Assembly: GCF_029893635.1 (NCBI RefSeq)
Contig: NZ_JARXYR010000002.1
Location: 1,339,001-1,403,000, forward strand
Length of the DNA stretch: 64,000 nt
Source of the DNA: Variovorax sp. TBS-050B
GTDB taxonomy: Bacteria; Pseudomonadota; Gammaproteobacteria; Burkholderiales; Burkholderiaceae_C
Direction of reading: 5' to 3'
The notes below the pieces were generated by a model. That model had not been told where the DNA came from. It made no database searches and saw only the letters and a program-made list of their open reading frames with translations. Below, in pieces: positions 35,031 through 47,427 of this stretch (positions are counted from its first letter, which is position 1; the number at the start of each line of letters is the position of its first letter). The position numbers were made by a program, and so were the translations under genes.

Positions 35031-35053
35031 CTTTTCGGGCTTCGACGCCGCAA

Positions 35054-38213
<3,160 letters not shown>

Positions 38214-38374
38214 GGGCGTTGGACTTTCGGGAATGTGGATTGGGGGGAACCCGCGATTTTACCGGGCACGCCCGGGCCGCCTCCCAGGTGGGGCCAACAC
38301 CCGACCGCGCGCCGGGGGCCCGCCGGTGCGGCCCCGGGCGGGCGCGCGCCCCCGGACTGCTAGAGTTGCGCCTC

Positions 38375-38755
38375 ATGCACGGGCTGCACCTCACCGCCGA
38401 TCTTCACGACTGCCGATGCGACATGCAGTGGCTGACCGACAAGGAGGCGCTCGGCGCCGTCTGCCTGAAGGCGGTGACGGCCGCGGGCCTGCAGCCGGTG
38501 GGCCAGCTGGTGCACGGCTTTCCGGCCACGCCCGAGGGGCCGGGCGGCGTGACGGCCACGGTGCTGCTGGCCGAATCGCACCTGTGCCTCCACACCTGGC
38601 CCGAGCGGCGCGGCGCCACGCTCGACGTGTACGTGTGCAACTTCGGCGGCGACCATTCGGCCAAGGCGCATGCGCTGATGGAATGCCTGGTGTCGCTGTT
38701 CCAGCCGGCGCACAGCGAACGCAACGCGCTGCAGCGCGGCCGGGTAGCCGCGTGA
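38375..38755 (+). CDS. speD: S-adenosylmethionine decarboxylase proenzyme (SpeD), short bacterial type
   Basis: A 126-residue pyruvoyl enzyme that makes the aminopropyl donor for spermidine. The self-cleavage site is Glu67-Ser68 in LLAESHLCLHTWPE, the serine becoming the pyruvoyl group; DVYVCNFGGDHS supplies the catalytic cysteine region. The size fits the class 1B prokaryotic type. Its stop overlaps the murU GTG start as GTGA. No speE is adjacent, but a spermidine-synthase-like gene in the window (45767-47327) could use its product. Confidence 0.9.
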   Translation: MHGLHLTADLHDCRCDMQWLTDKEALGAVCLKAVTAAGLQPVGQLVHGFPATPEGPGGVTATVLLAESHLCLHTWPERRGATLDVYVCNFGGDHSAKAHALMECLVSLFQPAHSERNALQRGRVAA

Positions 38756-39477
38756 ACGCGAAGGCGATGATCCTCGCGGCCGGCCGCGGCGAGCGCATGC
38801 GGCCGCTGACCGATGCGCGCCCCAAGCCGCTGCTCGAAGTGCAGGGCAAGCCGCTGATGCAGTGGCCGATGGAGGCGCTGGCCGACGGCGGCTTCACCGA
38901 GCTGGTGGTCAACACCGCCTGGCTGGGCGAGCAGATCGCCGGCCATTTCGGCGCCCGGCCGGTGCTCGGCGCGCACGGCGCGGTGTCGATCGCCTACTCC
39001 GACGAAGGCCGCGACTTCGGCGGCGCGCTGGAGACCGCGGGCGGCATCGTGCGCGCGCTGCCGCTGCTCGGCGAGGTCTTCTGGGTGGCGGCCGGCGACG
39101 TGTTCGCGCCCGGTTTCGCCTTCCGCCAGCAAGCGGTGGACCGCTTCGCGGCCAGCGGCAAGCTCGCGCACCTGTGGCTGGTGCCGAACCCGGCGCACAA
39201 CCCGAAGGGCGACTTCGGCCTCTCGGCGGAAGGCCTGGCGCTCAACACGGCGGCCGAGAGGTACACCTTCTCGACCATCGGCCTGTACCGCCGCGCGCTG
39301 TTCGCGCCGCCCTGGTGCGACATTCCCGCCGGCAACGCCGGGGGCCTTAAAGCCCCGCTGGCGCCCATCCTGCGCGCCGCGATGGACAATGGCCACGTGA
39401 GCGCCGAGCTCCACACCGGCCCCTGGACCGACGTGGGCACGCCCGAGCGGCTTTCTCAACTGAACACGCCACGATGA
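38752..39477 (+). CDS. murU: N-acetylmuramate alpha-1-phosphate uridylyltransferase
   Basis: A 241-residue nucleotidyltransferase starting at GTG. It opens with KAMILAAGRGERMRPLTDARPKPLLEVQGKPL, the sugar-1-phosphate nucleotidyltransferase signature, and has DVGTPERL near the end. Together with AmgK (59176 in this window) it makes UDP-MurNAc from recycled MurNAc, bypassing de novo synthesis and giving fosfomycin tolerance in pseudomonads. It overlaps the genes on both sides by four bases, so speD, murU and pepP form one coupled unit. Confidence 0.87.
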   Translation: MNAKAMILAAGRGERMRPLTDARPKPLLEVQGKPLMQWPMEALADGGFTELVVNTAWLGEQIAGHFGARPVLGAHGAVSIAYSDEGRDFGGALETAGGIVRALPLLGEVFWVAAGDVFAPGFAFRQQAVDRFAASGKLAHLWLVPNPAHNPKGDFGLSAEGLALNTAAERYTFSTIGLYRRALFAPPWCDIPAGNAGGLKAPLAPILRAAMDNGHVSAELHTGPWTDVGTPERLSQLNTPR

Positions 39478-40874
39478 CCTCCTCATCCTCAGACCTCCCG
39501 ATCTACGCCGAACGCCGCGCGCGCCTGGCATCGCAACTCGGCAAGGACGGCATCGCCATCGTGCCGACCGCACCCGAGCGCCAGCGCAACCGCGACAGCG
39601 ACTTCCTGTTCCGGCACGACAGCTACTTCTACTACCTGACGGGCTTCACCGAGCCGAACGCCTGGCTGGTGCTCGCGGGCGACGGCCGCTCGACGCTGTT
39701 CTGCGCGCCCAAGGACCTGGAGCGCGAGATCTGGGACGGCTACCGCCTCGGCCCCGAGGCCGCGCCCGCGGCGCTCGGCGTGCACGAGGCCTTCTCGGTC
39801 GCCGAACTCGACGCGAAGCTGCCGAAGCTGCTGGAGAACCGGTCGACGGTGTGGTACCCCTTCGCCACGCACAAGGGCCTGGAGACCCGCGTCGACGGCT
39901 GGCTGCAGGCGGTGCGCGCACGCGTGCGCTACGGCGCGCTGTGCCCCGAGGAGCAGCACGATCTCTGCGGCCCGCTCGACGAGATGCGGCTCGTGAAGGA
40001 CGCGCACGAGCAGGACATCATGCGCCGCGCCGCGCAGATCAGCGCGCGCGCCCATGTGCGCGCGATGCAGCTGTCGGCCCGCATGCTGCGCGAAGGCAAG
40101 GAGGTGCGCGAGTACCACCTCGACGCCGAGTTGCTGCACGAGTTCCGCCTCGGCGGCTCGCAGTACCCGGCCTACGGCTCGATCGTGGCGGCCGGCGCCA
40201 ACGCCTGCGTGCTGCACTACCGCGCCGACGCGGCGCCGGTGCGCAGCGGCGAGCTGGTGCTGATCGACGCGGGCTGCGAGCTCGACGGCTACGCGAGCGA
40301 CATCACGCGCACCTTCCCGGCCAACGGCAGCTTCACCGGTCCGCAGCGCGCGCTCTACGACCTGGTGCTCGCGAGCCAGGACGCCTCGGCCGCGGCCACC
40401 AAGGCCGGCAACCGCTTCAACGATCCGCACGACGCCGCGGTGCGCGTGCTCTCGCAGGGCATGCTCGACCTCGGCCTGCTCGATGCGAACAAGGTCGGCA
40501 GCGTCGACGACGTGATCGAGCAGCGCGCCTACTTCCAGTTCTACATGCACCGCACCGGCCACTGGCTCGGCATGGACGTGCACGACTGCGGCAGCTACGT
40601 CGAGCCCACCCAGGTCGGCGAGGTCAGCGAGCGCAAGGACCCGCTGTCGAACGAGATCATCAAGAACCGCCCCAGCCGCATCCTGCAGCCCGGCATGGTG
40701 CTGACGCTCGAACCCGGCATCTACGTGCGCCCCGGCGACGGCGTGCCGGAACGCTTCCACGACATCGGCATCCGCATCGAGGACGACGCGATCGTCACCG
40801 ACACCGGCTGCGAGCTGATCTCGCGCGGCGTGCCGGTGAAGGCGGACGAGATCGAGGCGCTGATGCGCGATTGA
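39474..40874 (+). CDS. pepP: Xaa-Pro aminopeptidase (aminopeptidase P)
   Basis: A 466-residue manganese-dependent aminopeptidase that removes an N-terminal residue next to proline. An N-terminal creatinase-like domain (RDSDFLFRHDSYFYYLTGFTEPNAWL) is followed by the pita-bread catalytic domain. The five metal ligands can be traced in LIDAGCELDGYASDITRTFPANG (two Asp), in HRTGHWLGMDVHD (His), in TLEPGIYV and in the late IRIEDD. The ATG overlaps the murU stop. In many gammaproteobacteria pepP is followed by ubiH; here a minus-strand receptor gene follows instead. Confidence 0.95.
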   Translation: MTSSSSDLPIYAERRARLASQLGKDGIAIVPTAPERQRNRDSDFLFRHDSYFYYLTGFTEPNAWLVLAGDGRSTLFCAPKDLEREIWDGYRLGPEAAPAALGVHEAFSVAELDAKLPKLLENRSTVWYPFATHKGLETRVDGWLQAVRARVRYGALCPEEQHDLCGPLDEMRLVKDAHEQDIMRRAAQISARAHVRAMQLSARMLREGKEVREYHLDAELLHEFRLGGSQYPAYGSIVAAGANACVLHYRADAAPVRSGELVLIDAGCELDGYASDITRTFPANGSFTGPQRALYDLVLASQDASAAATKAGNRFNDPHDAAVRVLSQGMLDLGLLDANKVGSVDDVIEQRAYFQFYMHRTGHWLGMDVHDCGSYVEPTQVGEVSERKDPLSNEIIKNRPSRILQPGMVLTLEPGIYVRPGDGVPERFHDIGIRIEDDAIVTDTGCELISRGVPVKADEIEALMRD

Positions 40875-40889
40875 GGGCCGGGACCGAAC

Positions 40890-41879
40890 TCAAGGCTGGA
40901 AGCCTGAGCGGCGCACCACCGGCTCCCACTGCTGGCGGAAGGCCTTGAGCATCTGCACGGTCTCGGCCTGCGTGCTCACGACCGGCGTGATGTAGGCTGC
41001 GTTGGCGGCCTTCTGCAGCCCCGCATCCTGCATCACCTCGCGGACCGCGGCGGCGAGCTGCTGCACCTTGGCCGCGGGCATCGAGGCCGGCGCGTAGAAG
41101 GTGTTCCAGCCGTCGGCGTCGATCTTCATGCCGGCCTCGCGGAAGGTCGGGATGTTCGGCGCGAAGCTCGCGCGCTTCTTGCCCGACACCGCGAGGATGC
41201 GGACCTTGCCGGCCACGTGCTGGACGTAGAGCGAATCGAGCGTGTCGATCGCGATCGGCAGGTTGCCGCCGCTCAGGTCGGCCGCGAGCGGCGCCGAGCC
41301 GCCGTAGCCCTTGATCTGCGGCTGCACGCTGAGCGCATCGCCCACCATCAGGCCGAAGAAGTGCGGCAGGCTGCCGGTGGCCGGCACGCCGAAGATCGCT
41401 TCCTCGGGATGCGCCCAGAGCCGGCCGACGAGGAACATCGCCCGGTCGAGCTGCAGCTTGTTGCCCACCGCGAGCGCGAAGTCGTAGCTGCTGACCTGCG
41501 ACACCGGCACGAAGTCGCGGTCGGGGTCGTAGCCCAGGTCCTTGAAGACGAGCGGCGCCACCACCATCACGGCCGGGTTGCCGAGCATCAGCACGTTCTG
41601 CGCCGCGCTGGCCCGCTTGACCTCCTTGGCCGCGAGCCGGCCGCCTTCGCCCGGACGGTTCTCGACCGTGACGGCCACGCCGAGCTTCGGCCCCAGGCGC
41701 TCGGCCACCAGCCGCGCGATGCGATCGGTGCTGCCACCGGCCGGGTAGCCGACCACGAGCGACAGCGGCCCGTCGAGCGGCTGGGCCTGCGCGGGGCTCA
41801 GCGCGGCGACGGCAGCGAAGGAAGCGGCGAACGCCATGCTCCATGCGGTGAGCTTGCGGCGGGAAAAGAATGCGGCCAT
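40890..41879 (-). CDS. TctC/Bug-family substrate-binding protein
   Basis: A fourth receptor of this type, 329 residues, with signal peptide (FAASFAAVAALSPAQAQ) and the family opening LSLVVGYPAGGSTDRIARLVAERLG. GYPAGGS replaces the usual PFPPG loop, so the ligand may differ from classical carboxylates. The chosen ATG removes 11 upstream residues that do not look like a signal. It is divergent from a MarR regulator, and an inverted repeat in the spacer may link the two. Confidence 0.87.
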   Translation of the reverse strand: MAAFFSRRKLTAWSMAFAASFAAVAALSPAQAQPLDGPLSLVVGYPAGGSTDRIARLVAERLGPKLGVAVTVENRPGEGGRLAAKEVKRASAAQNVLMLGNPAVMVVAPLVFKDLGYDPDRDFVPVSQVSSYDFALAVGNKLQLDRAMFLVGRLWAHPEEAIFGVPATGSLPHFFGLMVGDALSVQPQIKGYGGSAPLAADLSGGNLPIAIDTLDSLYVQHVAGKVRILAVSGKKRASFAPNIPTFREAGMKIDADGWNTFYAPASMPAAKVQQLAAAVREVMQDAGLQKAANAAYITPVVSTQAETVQMLKAFRQQWEPVVRRSGFQP

Positions 41880-41975
41880 GGGATCTCGGTCTCCTGCGAG
41901 CGGTGGGTCCACGGGCGCGCGCAGCGGCCTGCGGCGACAATCGCCGCGCCTCCACTCGTTTCATCCCGTGTCATT

Positions 41976-42001
41976 TGTTGCAGAGTTATACGCACGCAAC
42001 A
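41976..42001. promoter_or_regulatory. Inverted repeat between Bug and MarR genes
   Basis: TGTTGC, fourteen bases, GCAACA. It encloses TATAAC on the minus strand (41990-41985), a good -10 for the receptor gene, so a protein bound here would block it. The divergent MarR-family protein is the natural candidate. Confidence 0.45.
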
Positions 42002-42083
42002 GACAGTTGATCTAATCCATCATCGGCCCGCGCGGCGCGCCGGCCACACGCTTCAAACCCACGCCGACTTCGTTCGTTTTCGC

Positions 42084-42650
42084 ATGCAAGGCACACAGCA
42101 AGCTGCAGATGTTTTTCCCGATGCGGACGCGCTGCGCGCGCCGCGGTCCCTGGACGATCTGCTCCTGTACCGGCTCGCGCGCGCAGTGCGCACCGGCAGC
42201 GGCCTGGCCACGCGCCTGGTGGAAGGCGGCTTCGGCATCACCCGCCGCGAATGGGGAATGATCGCCACGCTCGCCCAGCACGGCGAGATGCGCTCGTCGA
42301 CCCTGGCCGGCCACCTGAACCTCGACCGCGTGCGCACCTCGCGCGCGCTGCGCGGACTGGTCGAGAAGAAGCTCGCGACCCGCCGGCAGGATGCCGACGA
42401 CCGGCGCGAGGTGCACGTGCGGCTGAGCACCGCCGGCCAGCAGCTCTACGACCGCGCGTTCCCGCGCGTCGCGGCGCTCAATACCGAACTGCTGCAGGGC
42501 ATCGCGCCGGCGCACCTCGGGGTTTTTCTGCAGTGCCTGAAACAGCTTGAGGAACGCGGCCATGCGCTGAGCGCGCAGGGCGTGGTGATGGAGAAGGCGG
42601 ACCGGCGTGCGGGGGGGACGCGGCACCGGTGGCCGGTGGGTGGCGTCTGA
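42084..42650 (+). CDS. MarR-family transcriptional regulator
   Basis: A 188-residue winged helix-turn-helix protein of the MarR group. The DNA-binding part reads GITRREWGMIATLAQHGEMRSSTLAGHLNLDRVRTSRALRGLVEK and the wing has DADDRREVHVRLSTAGQQLY. An N-terminal extension of about 30 residues and a basic tail flank it. It is divergent from a Bug receptor gene across a 204-base spacer that holds an inverted repeat. MarR proteins usually repress until an aromatic or other small ligand binds. Confidence 0.88.
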   Translation: MQGTQQAADVFPDADALRAPRSLDDLLLYRLARAVRTGSGLATRLVEGGFGITRREWGMIATLAQHGEMRSSTLAGHLNLDRVRTSRALRGLVEKKLATRRQDADDRREVHVRLSTAGQQLYDRAFPRVAALNTELLQGIAPAHLGVFLQCLKQLEERGHALSAQGVVMEKADRRAGGTRHRWPVGGV

Positions 42651-42680
42651 GCGCGCGCAGCCGCACCGCCGCCGGTTGGC

Positions 42681-44036
42681 TTACTTCGCCTGCAGCAACG
42701 CCCCCGCCTCCAGCAGCACCAGCTCGTTGTCGTCCGCCTGGTTCGGCATGCGGCTGCTCGAGAAGGGCAGGTTGTTGTCATTGCCGACGACGATGTGCGT
42801 GGCATCGACCACGTCGACGTTCTCGATGGTGAAGAACGGGAACTTGAACACGCCGTCGTTGAGCGGCTTGCGCGCGAGCCCGGCCGGGTCGGCGATGTTC
42901 AGCAGATCGATGTAGCCGATCTTGCGCACCGGGCCGCCGACGTTGGCGTCGCTCAGCTCGATCTTGTAGACGCGCTTGAACTTCGCGATGTCGTGGAAGC
43001 AGTCCGCGCGCTTCTGGCCCTCGGGGCAGGCCTTGTCGGCGGTGCCTTCGCCGTTGTCGCGCTCGATGACCAGGCCCGTCGTGGCGTCGATCATGTTGAA
43101 GTCGCCGATGGCATGGCCGTTCGCCTCGAGCACGTACTGCCAGTGGCGGCCGGTCCATTTCTCGCTCGCGACGTCGAACTCGAGCACGCGCAGCGCCTCC
43201 TTGCCCTCGACGCGCTCGTAGTCCTTGGCCTCGGCGTTCCACACCGGGCCTTCGAGCAGCGCGTAGAGCTTGCTGCCGTCCTTCGATGCGGCCATGCCCT
43301 CGAAGCCCTTCGAGCGCTTGACCTGGAAGTCGACCGCGCCGCCGGGCGCGCCGGGCGTGGTCACGTTCGGATGGTCGGGCGAGCGCACGGGCTTGCCGCC
43401 GACCTGGGTGTCGAACACCGCGAGCACCTTGCCCTTGCGGTCGGCCTTGATCAGGAAGGGACCGAACTCCTCGCCGATCCACAGTGCGCCGCCGGCGAAC
43501 TGGAAGCTCTCGGGGTCGAAGTCGGCGCCGGTGAGATAGCGTTGCTTCGTGCCCTCCTGGACGATGCGGAACGGCACCTTCCTGTCGGGATCGTGCAGGA
43601 AGACGGTGTCGAGGCGCTCGACCCTGCCGCGCTGGAAGTCGACCTTGTAGTGGTTCAGGTAGAGCATGAAGTCGGGCGAGTTGACCTTGCTGCCGGCACC
43701 GTTGTCGGTGAGCACCCAGAAGCTGCCGTCGTCCATCCGCTTGATGCCCGAGTGGCCCTGCAGCGGCTGGCCCTGGAACGGCAGCGACACGCCGGTGCCG
43801 CGGCCGCCCGACAGACCCTCGACGCTGCCCACCGCCTCCACGCGCTTGCCGGTGGTGAACTTGCCGCTCACGCGCAGGTCGGCCGGCGCATCCTTGGGCG
43901 CGGCAACGAAGCTCTGTGCGGGCAGCAGCGCGTGGCCGGCGAGGGTGGCGGGAAAGGCGGTCTGGGCCGATGCCGCGGCACCGGCCAGGGCGCCGGCGGC
44001 GGCAATGCAAACGAGGGAGAGGCGCATCTTCTTCAT
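42681..44036 (-). CDS. Exported esterase-like/phytase-like protein
   Basis: A 451-residue protein with a Sec signal peptide (CIAAAGALAGAAASAQT). The mature part is a beta-propeller of the 'esterase-like activity of phytase' family, seen from GHSGIKRMDDGSFWVLTDNG, GGALWIGEEFGPFLIK, RSKGFEGMAASKDG and NFMIDATTGLVIERDNGEGT. Such proteins are periplasmic or surface esterases or phosphatases; the substrate is unknown. It ends a run of minus-strand genes beginning with the SPFH protein, but a 108-base gap from the amine oxidase makes membership of that operon uncertain. Confidence 0.85.
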   Translation of the reverse strand: MKKMRLSLVCIAAAGALAGAAASAQTAFPATLAGHALLPAQSFVAAPKDAPADLRVSGKFTTGKRVEAVGSVEGLSGGRGTGVSLPFQGQPLQGHSGIKRMDDGSFWVLTDNGAGSKVNSPDFMLYLNHYKVDFQRGRVERLDTVFLHDPDRKVPFRIVQEGTKQRYLTGADFDPESFQFAGGALWIGEEFGPFLIKADRKGKVLAVFDTQVGGKPVRSPDHPNVTTPGAPGGAVDFQVKRSKGFEGMAASKDGSKLYALLEGPVWNAEAKDYERVEGKEALRVLEFDVASEKWTGRHWQYVLEANGHAIGDFNMIDATTGLVIERDNGEGTADKACPEGQKRADCFHDIAKFKRVYKIELSDANVGGPVRKIGYIDLLNIADPAGLARKPLNDGVFKFPFFTIENVDVVDATHIVVGNDNNLPFSSSRMPNQADDNELVLLEAGALLQAK

Positions 44037-44144
44037 GGAACGAAAGGATCGAAGTCGAAAACGCGAGACGATGCCGCCGGGGCATGACGTCGCGGTGACA
44101 TCGACACCGGCGTCTCCTTCGCGCGCGCCGGCCGGCGCAAGGCC

Positions 44145-45752
44145 TCATGCGAGCGCAGCGCCCGCAAGGTGCCCGCGCGTGAACGCTTCCTCGAAGATCG
44201 AATAGCCCGACCAGTCCGCATGCGCGAACGAAAGCCGCCCGGCGGCGACGGTGCCGCGGCGCGTCGCATCCGCCGCGCCGAGCTGCGCGAGCAGGCCCGG
44301 CGTGGGCATGGCCATCGCGTGGCCGTAGCGCGTGATCTCGATGCGCGTGGCGAGCGCGGGCAGGTCGGGATGCGGCACCGAGAGCTCGGCGAGCAGCTCG
44401 TCGCGCCAAGCGGTCCAGGGCCGTTCGAGCAGCAGGCGGCGGCCGTCGCCCACGTCGTAGCGGCTCGGGCCCAGCGGGCGGTACCAGCTCAGCACCGTGC
44501 CGCGCGGCGTGGGGTCGAGCGACTGGTGGCGCGCATCGACGTAACCCAGGCCGCGCGTGCCGTGGATCACGTTGTCCCAGCTCGGCGCCGCGCCGGGGCG
44601 GTCGGCCAGCGGCGCGCGCAGGTGCACGTTGGCGACCAGCCAGGGCGCATGGCGCAGATGGGCGGCGGCGCTCTTCAGCAGCCCGGGCGGGTTCTCGACC
44701 ACGCGCGCGGCGATGAACACCGGCAGCGCGACGATGCAGCGCTCGGCCTGCCAGCGCACGAGCGAATTCGAGGCCGCATCCCAGGCGTCGACCTCCACGC
44801 CGCCGCGCACTTCGGCGATGCGCATGACGACCTGCCCGGTGTGCAGCCGCTCGCCGAGCGGCGCGGCGAGCCGCTGCGTGAGCCAGCCGTTGCCTTCGGG
44901 CCAGGTGAGGACGCCGTCGCGCTCCGCGCCCGCGTCGCTGTCGCCGGCCGCGCCCGGCGCATGAAAGCCGTGCCGGCTCGCGAAGTAGTGGATGCCGGCC
45001 CAGGCCGAGACCTGCTCGATGCCGGCACCGTAGTCGTCGCGGCAGCAGTAGTCCAGATACCAGCGCAGGTGCGCGTCGCCGAAGCCTTCGGCATCGAGCC
45101 AGCGCGAGAACGCGACCGCATCGAGCGCCAGCAGCTCGGGGGTGTGCTCGGCGCGCAGCGCGGGAATGACGAAGTGCGCCGCATGCTGGAGCGCGTCGAT
45201 GCGCTGCGCGAAGCGGCGGTACTGCGCCTGCGTGCCGGCGCCCACGCCGTGCACCGGCAGCAGGCCGTCCTGCCATTCGCCCTGGAAGAAAAGCCGCTCC
45301 TGCGGGCTGTGGCAGAGGCTGCGCTCGTCGTAGACCCAGCGGCCGGCGACGCGCTGGCGCAGGCCGAGTTCTTCCAGCAGGTCCTGCACCTCGTGCGCAT
45401 CGTCGCCGGGCACCGGCAGGTAGTGGGCGCCGAGGGGGCAGGCGATGCCCCCGAGCCTGCCGCCGCGCGCGTTGCCGCCCGCGGTGTCCTCGAGTTCGAG
45501 CAGTGCGAAATCGTCGACGCCCGCGAGCCGCAGCGCACGCGCGGCCGCGAGGCCCGCCACGCCGCCGCCGGCGATCAGCACGCGCGTGCGGCGCGTGCGC
45601 GCGGGCGGCAGCGCCTTCAGCGTGCCGTCGCGCATCGCGTGGCCGCGCGCGAGGTCGACGCCGTTGAAGCCGCCTTCGATCGCCGGCGCCGGTTCGCAGC
45701 CCGCGAGCGCGAGCGCGCCGGCCGCCATGCCGAGGAATTCGCGCCGCTGCAT
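44145..45752 (-). CDS. Tat-exported, lipid-anchored flavin amine oxidase-like protein
   Basis: A 535-residue FAD protein. The N terminus combines a twin-arginine motif (QRREFLG) with a lipobox (LALAGC, Cys19), so it should be folded with FAD, exported by Tat and lipid-anchored. The FAD-binding VLIAGGGVAGLAAARAL and the following ELEDTAGGNARGG are typical of amine oxidases and related protoporphyrinogen/polyamine oxidases. It lies 14 bases downstream of a spermidine-synthase-like gene, so a polyamine or amine substrate is plausible; other amines cannot be excluded. Confidence 0.85.
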   Translation of the reverse strand: MQRREFLGMAAGALALAGCEPAPAIEGGFNGVDLARGHAMRDGTLKALPPARTRRTRVLIAGGGVAGLAAARALRLAGVDDFALLELEDTAGGNARGGRLGGIACPLGAHYLPVPGDDAHEVQDLLEELGLRQRVAGRWVYDERSLCHSPQERLFFQGEWQDGLLPVHGVGAGTQAQYRRFAQRIDALQHAAHFVIPALRAEHTPELLALDAVAFSRWLDAEGFGDAHLRWYLDYCCRDDYGAGIEQVSAWAGIHYFASRHGFHAPGAAGDSDAGAERDGVLTWPEGNGWLTQRLAAPLGERLHTGQVVMRIAEVRGGVEVDAWDAASNSLVRWQAERCIVALPVFIAARVVENPPGLLKSAAAHLRHAPWLVANVHLRAPLADRPGAAPSWDNVIHGTRGLGYVDARHQSLDPTPRGTVLSWYRPLGPSRYDVGDGRRLLLERPWTAWRDELLAELSVPHPDLPALATRIEITRYGHAMAMPTPGLLAQLGAADATRRGTVAAGRLSFAHADWSGYSIFEEAFTRGHLAGAALA

Positions 45753-45766
45753 CGCGCCGGACGCCG

Positions 45767-47327
45767 CTAGTGCCCCATGACCTTGCCCCACTCGCGCTCG
45801 TAGGTGGTGACCAGGGTCTGGTTGGAAAGCCGGTTCACGTCGGCCGGCACGCGCGCCATGTCGAGCGGGAAGTCGAACATCAGCGGCAGCGTGGCGGGCG
45901 ACAGGAAACGCAGGCCCGCGGGCAGCGCATCGGGCAGGCGGTAGGGCCGGCGGCTCGCGATCACGAAGCCCCATTCGCCGAAGCTCGGCACGTGCGCGTG
46001 GTAGGGCGTGGCGGTGAGCCCGACCGATTCGATGGTGGTGGCGACCGTCCAGTAGCTCCTGCGCGCCACCAGCGGCGAGGTGGTCTGGATCACCGCGTAG
46101 CCGCTGGCCGCGAGACGCTTGTCGAGCAGCGCATAGAAGCTGCCGGTGTAGAGCTTGCCGATCGCGAAGTTGGTGGGATCGGGGAAGTCGACCACGATCA
46201 CGTCGTAGAGGTCATCGGCGCCTTCGGGCTGCTGCAGCCAGCGGAAGGCATCGGTGTTGACGACCTTCACCTTCGGCGAGGACAGCGAATGCCCGTTGAG
46301 CGCGGCCAGGGTCTGGTGCGTGGTGAAGAGCGTCGTCATGTTCGGATCGAGTTCCACCAGCGTGACCGATTCGACCGAGGGGTACTTGAGGATCTCGCGC
46401 ACCGCCATGCCGTCGCCGCCGCCGAGCACCGCCACCTTCTTCGGCGCGCCGTGCGCGGCCATCACCGGATGCACCAGCGCCTCGTGGTAGCGGTACTCGT
46501 CGCGCTCGGCGAACTGCAGGTTGCCGTTGAGGAAGAGGCGGTGGCCGAGCTGCCCGCGCGTGACGACGATGCGCTGGTAGGGCGAGCTGGCGCTGAAGAC
46601 GATGCGGTCCTGGTAGAACTTGTCCTCGGCCAGCGTGGTGATGTGGTCGGCGCCGACGAAGCCTGCCACCAGCGCCGCGAGCGACAGCAGACAGGCCGCG
46701 AGGTGCGCGCCGACGCGCCGCAGCTCGTGGCGGAACAGCCAGAGCGCCCACAGCGCCACCGCCGCGTTCATGAAGCCGAACAGCAGGCCCGTGCGGATCA
46801 TGCCGAGCTGCGGCACCAGGATCAGCGGGAACGCCACCGACACCGCAAGGGCGCCGAGGTAGTCGAAGGTCAGCACCTGCGAGACCAGGTTCTTGAGCAC
46901 CACGTTGCGCTTGAGGATGCGCATCACGAGCGGAATCTCGAGCCCGACCAGCGTGCCGACCACCATCACCAGCCCGTAGAGCAGCAGCCGGAAGGCGCCC
47001 CGGCACGTAGGCGTTGGCCAGGAAGAGGATTGCCGGCAGCGCACCGCCGATCAGCGCCACCAGCAGCTCGATGCGCAGGAAGTGCGCCGGCAGCTGGCGC
47101 TCGAAATAGCGCGACAGCCACGAGCCCACGCCCATCGCGAACAGGTAGGTGCCGATGATGGTGCTGAACTGCAGCACCGAGTCGCCGAGCAGGTAGGAGC
47201 TCAGCGCGGCCGCGGTCAGCTCGTAGACGAGGCCGCAGGCCGCGACCACGAACACGCTCGCGAGCAGCGCGATCTCGACCGGTTGCGGCCCCTTGGGGGC
47301 GGCCTGCGGACTGGCGGAAGGTTGCAT
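45767..47327 (-). pseudogene. Membrane-bound spermidine-synthase-like protein, frameshifted
   Basis: One gene split by a single-base shift. The first frame encodes MQPSASPQ... through LANAYVPG (about 110 residues with several membrane helices); the second continues AFRLLLYGLVMVVGTLVGLE and runs to the end. They join if one base is removed from the CCCC run at 46998-47001 (GGGG in the gene). The repaired protein would have 519 residues: about seven N-terminal membrane helices, then an aminopropyltransferase domain with the nucleotide motif LGGGDGMAVREILKYP and the acidic VVDFPDP. Such proteins move the aminopropyl group from decarboxylated AdoMet to putrescine or a related amine. The break may be a sequencing error, a strain-specific loss or slippage. 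Confidence 0.85.
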
Positions 47328-47339
47328 GGGTCAGGCGGT

Positions 47340-47427
47340 CGCCGCCGGGCCGCCCCAAGGCGGACCGCGCCTCCCCCTCGGGGGGTGGCGAATGACACGC
47401 AGCGAAGCGGAGTGCAAAGCCGGGGGG
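47340..47427. repeat. REP-like intergenic repeat
   Basis: A GC-rich spacer with CCCCCTCGGGGGG and a stretch GTGGCGAATGACACGCAGCG ending at the DUF350 stop. I associate this sequence type with scattered intergenic repeats in Variovorax-like genomes. It separates the DUF350 gene from the synthase-like gene. Confidence 0.5.
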
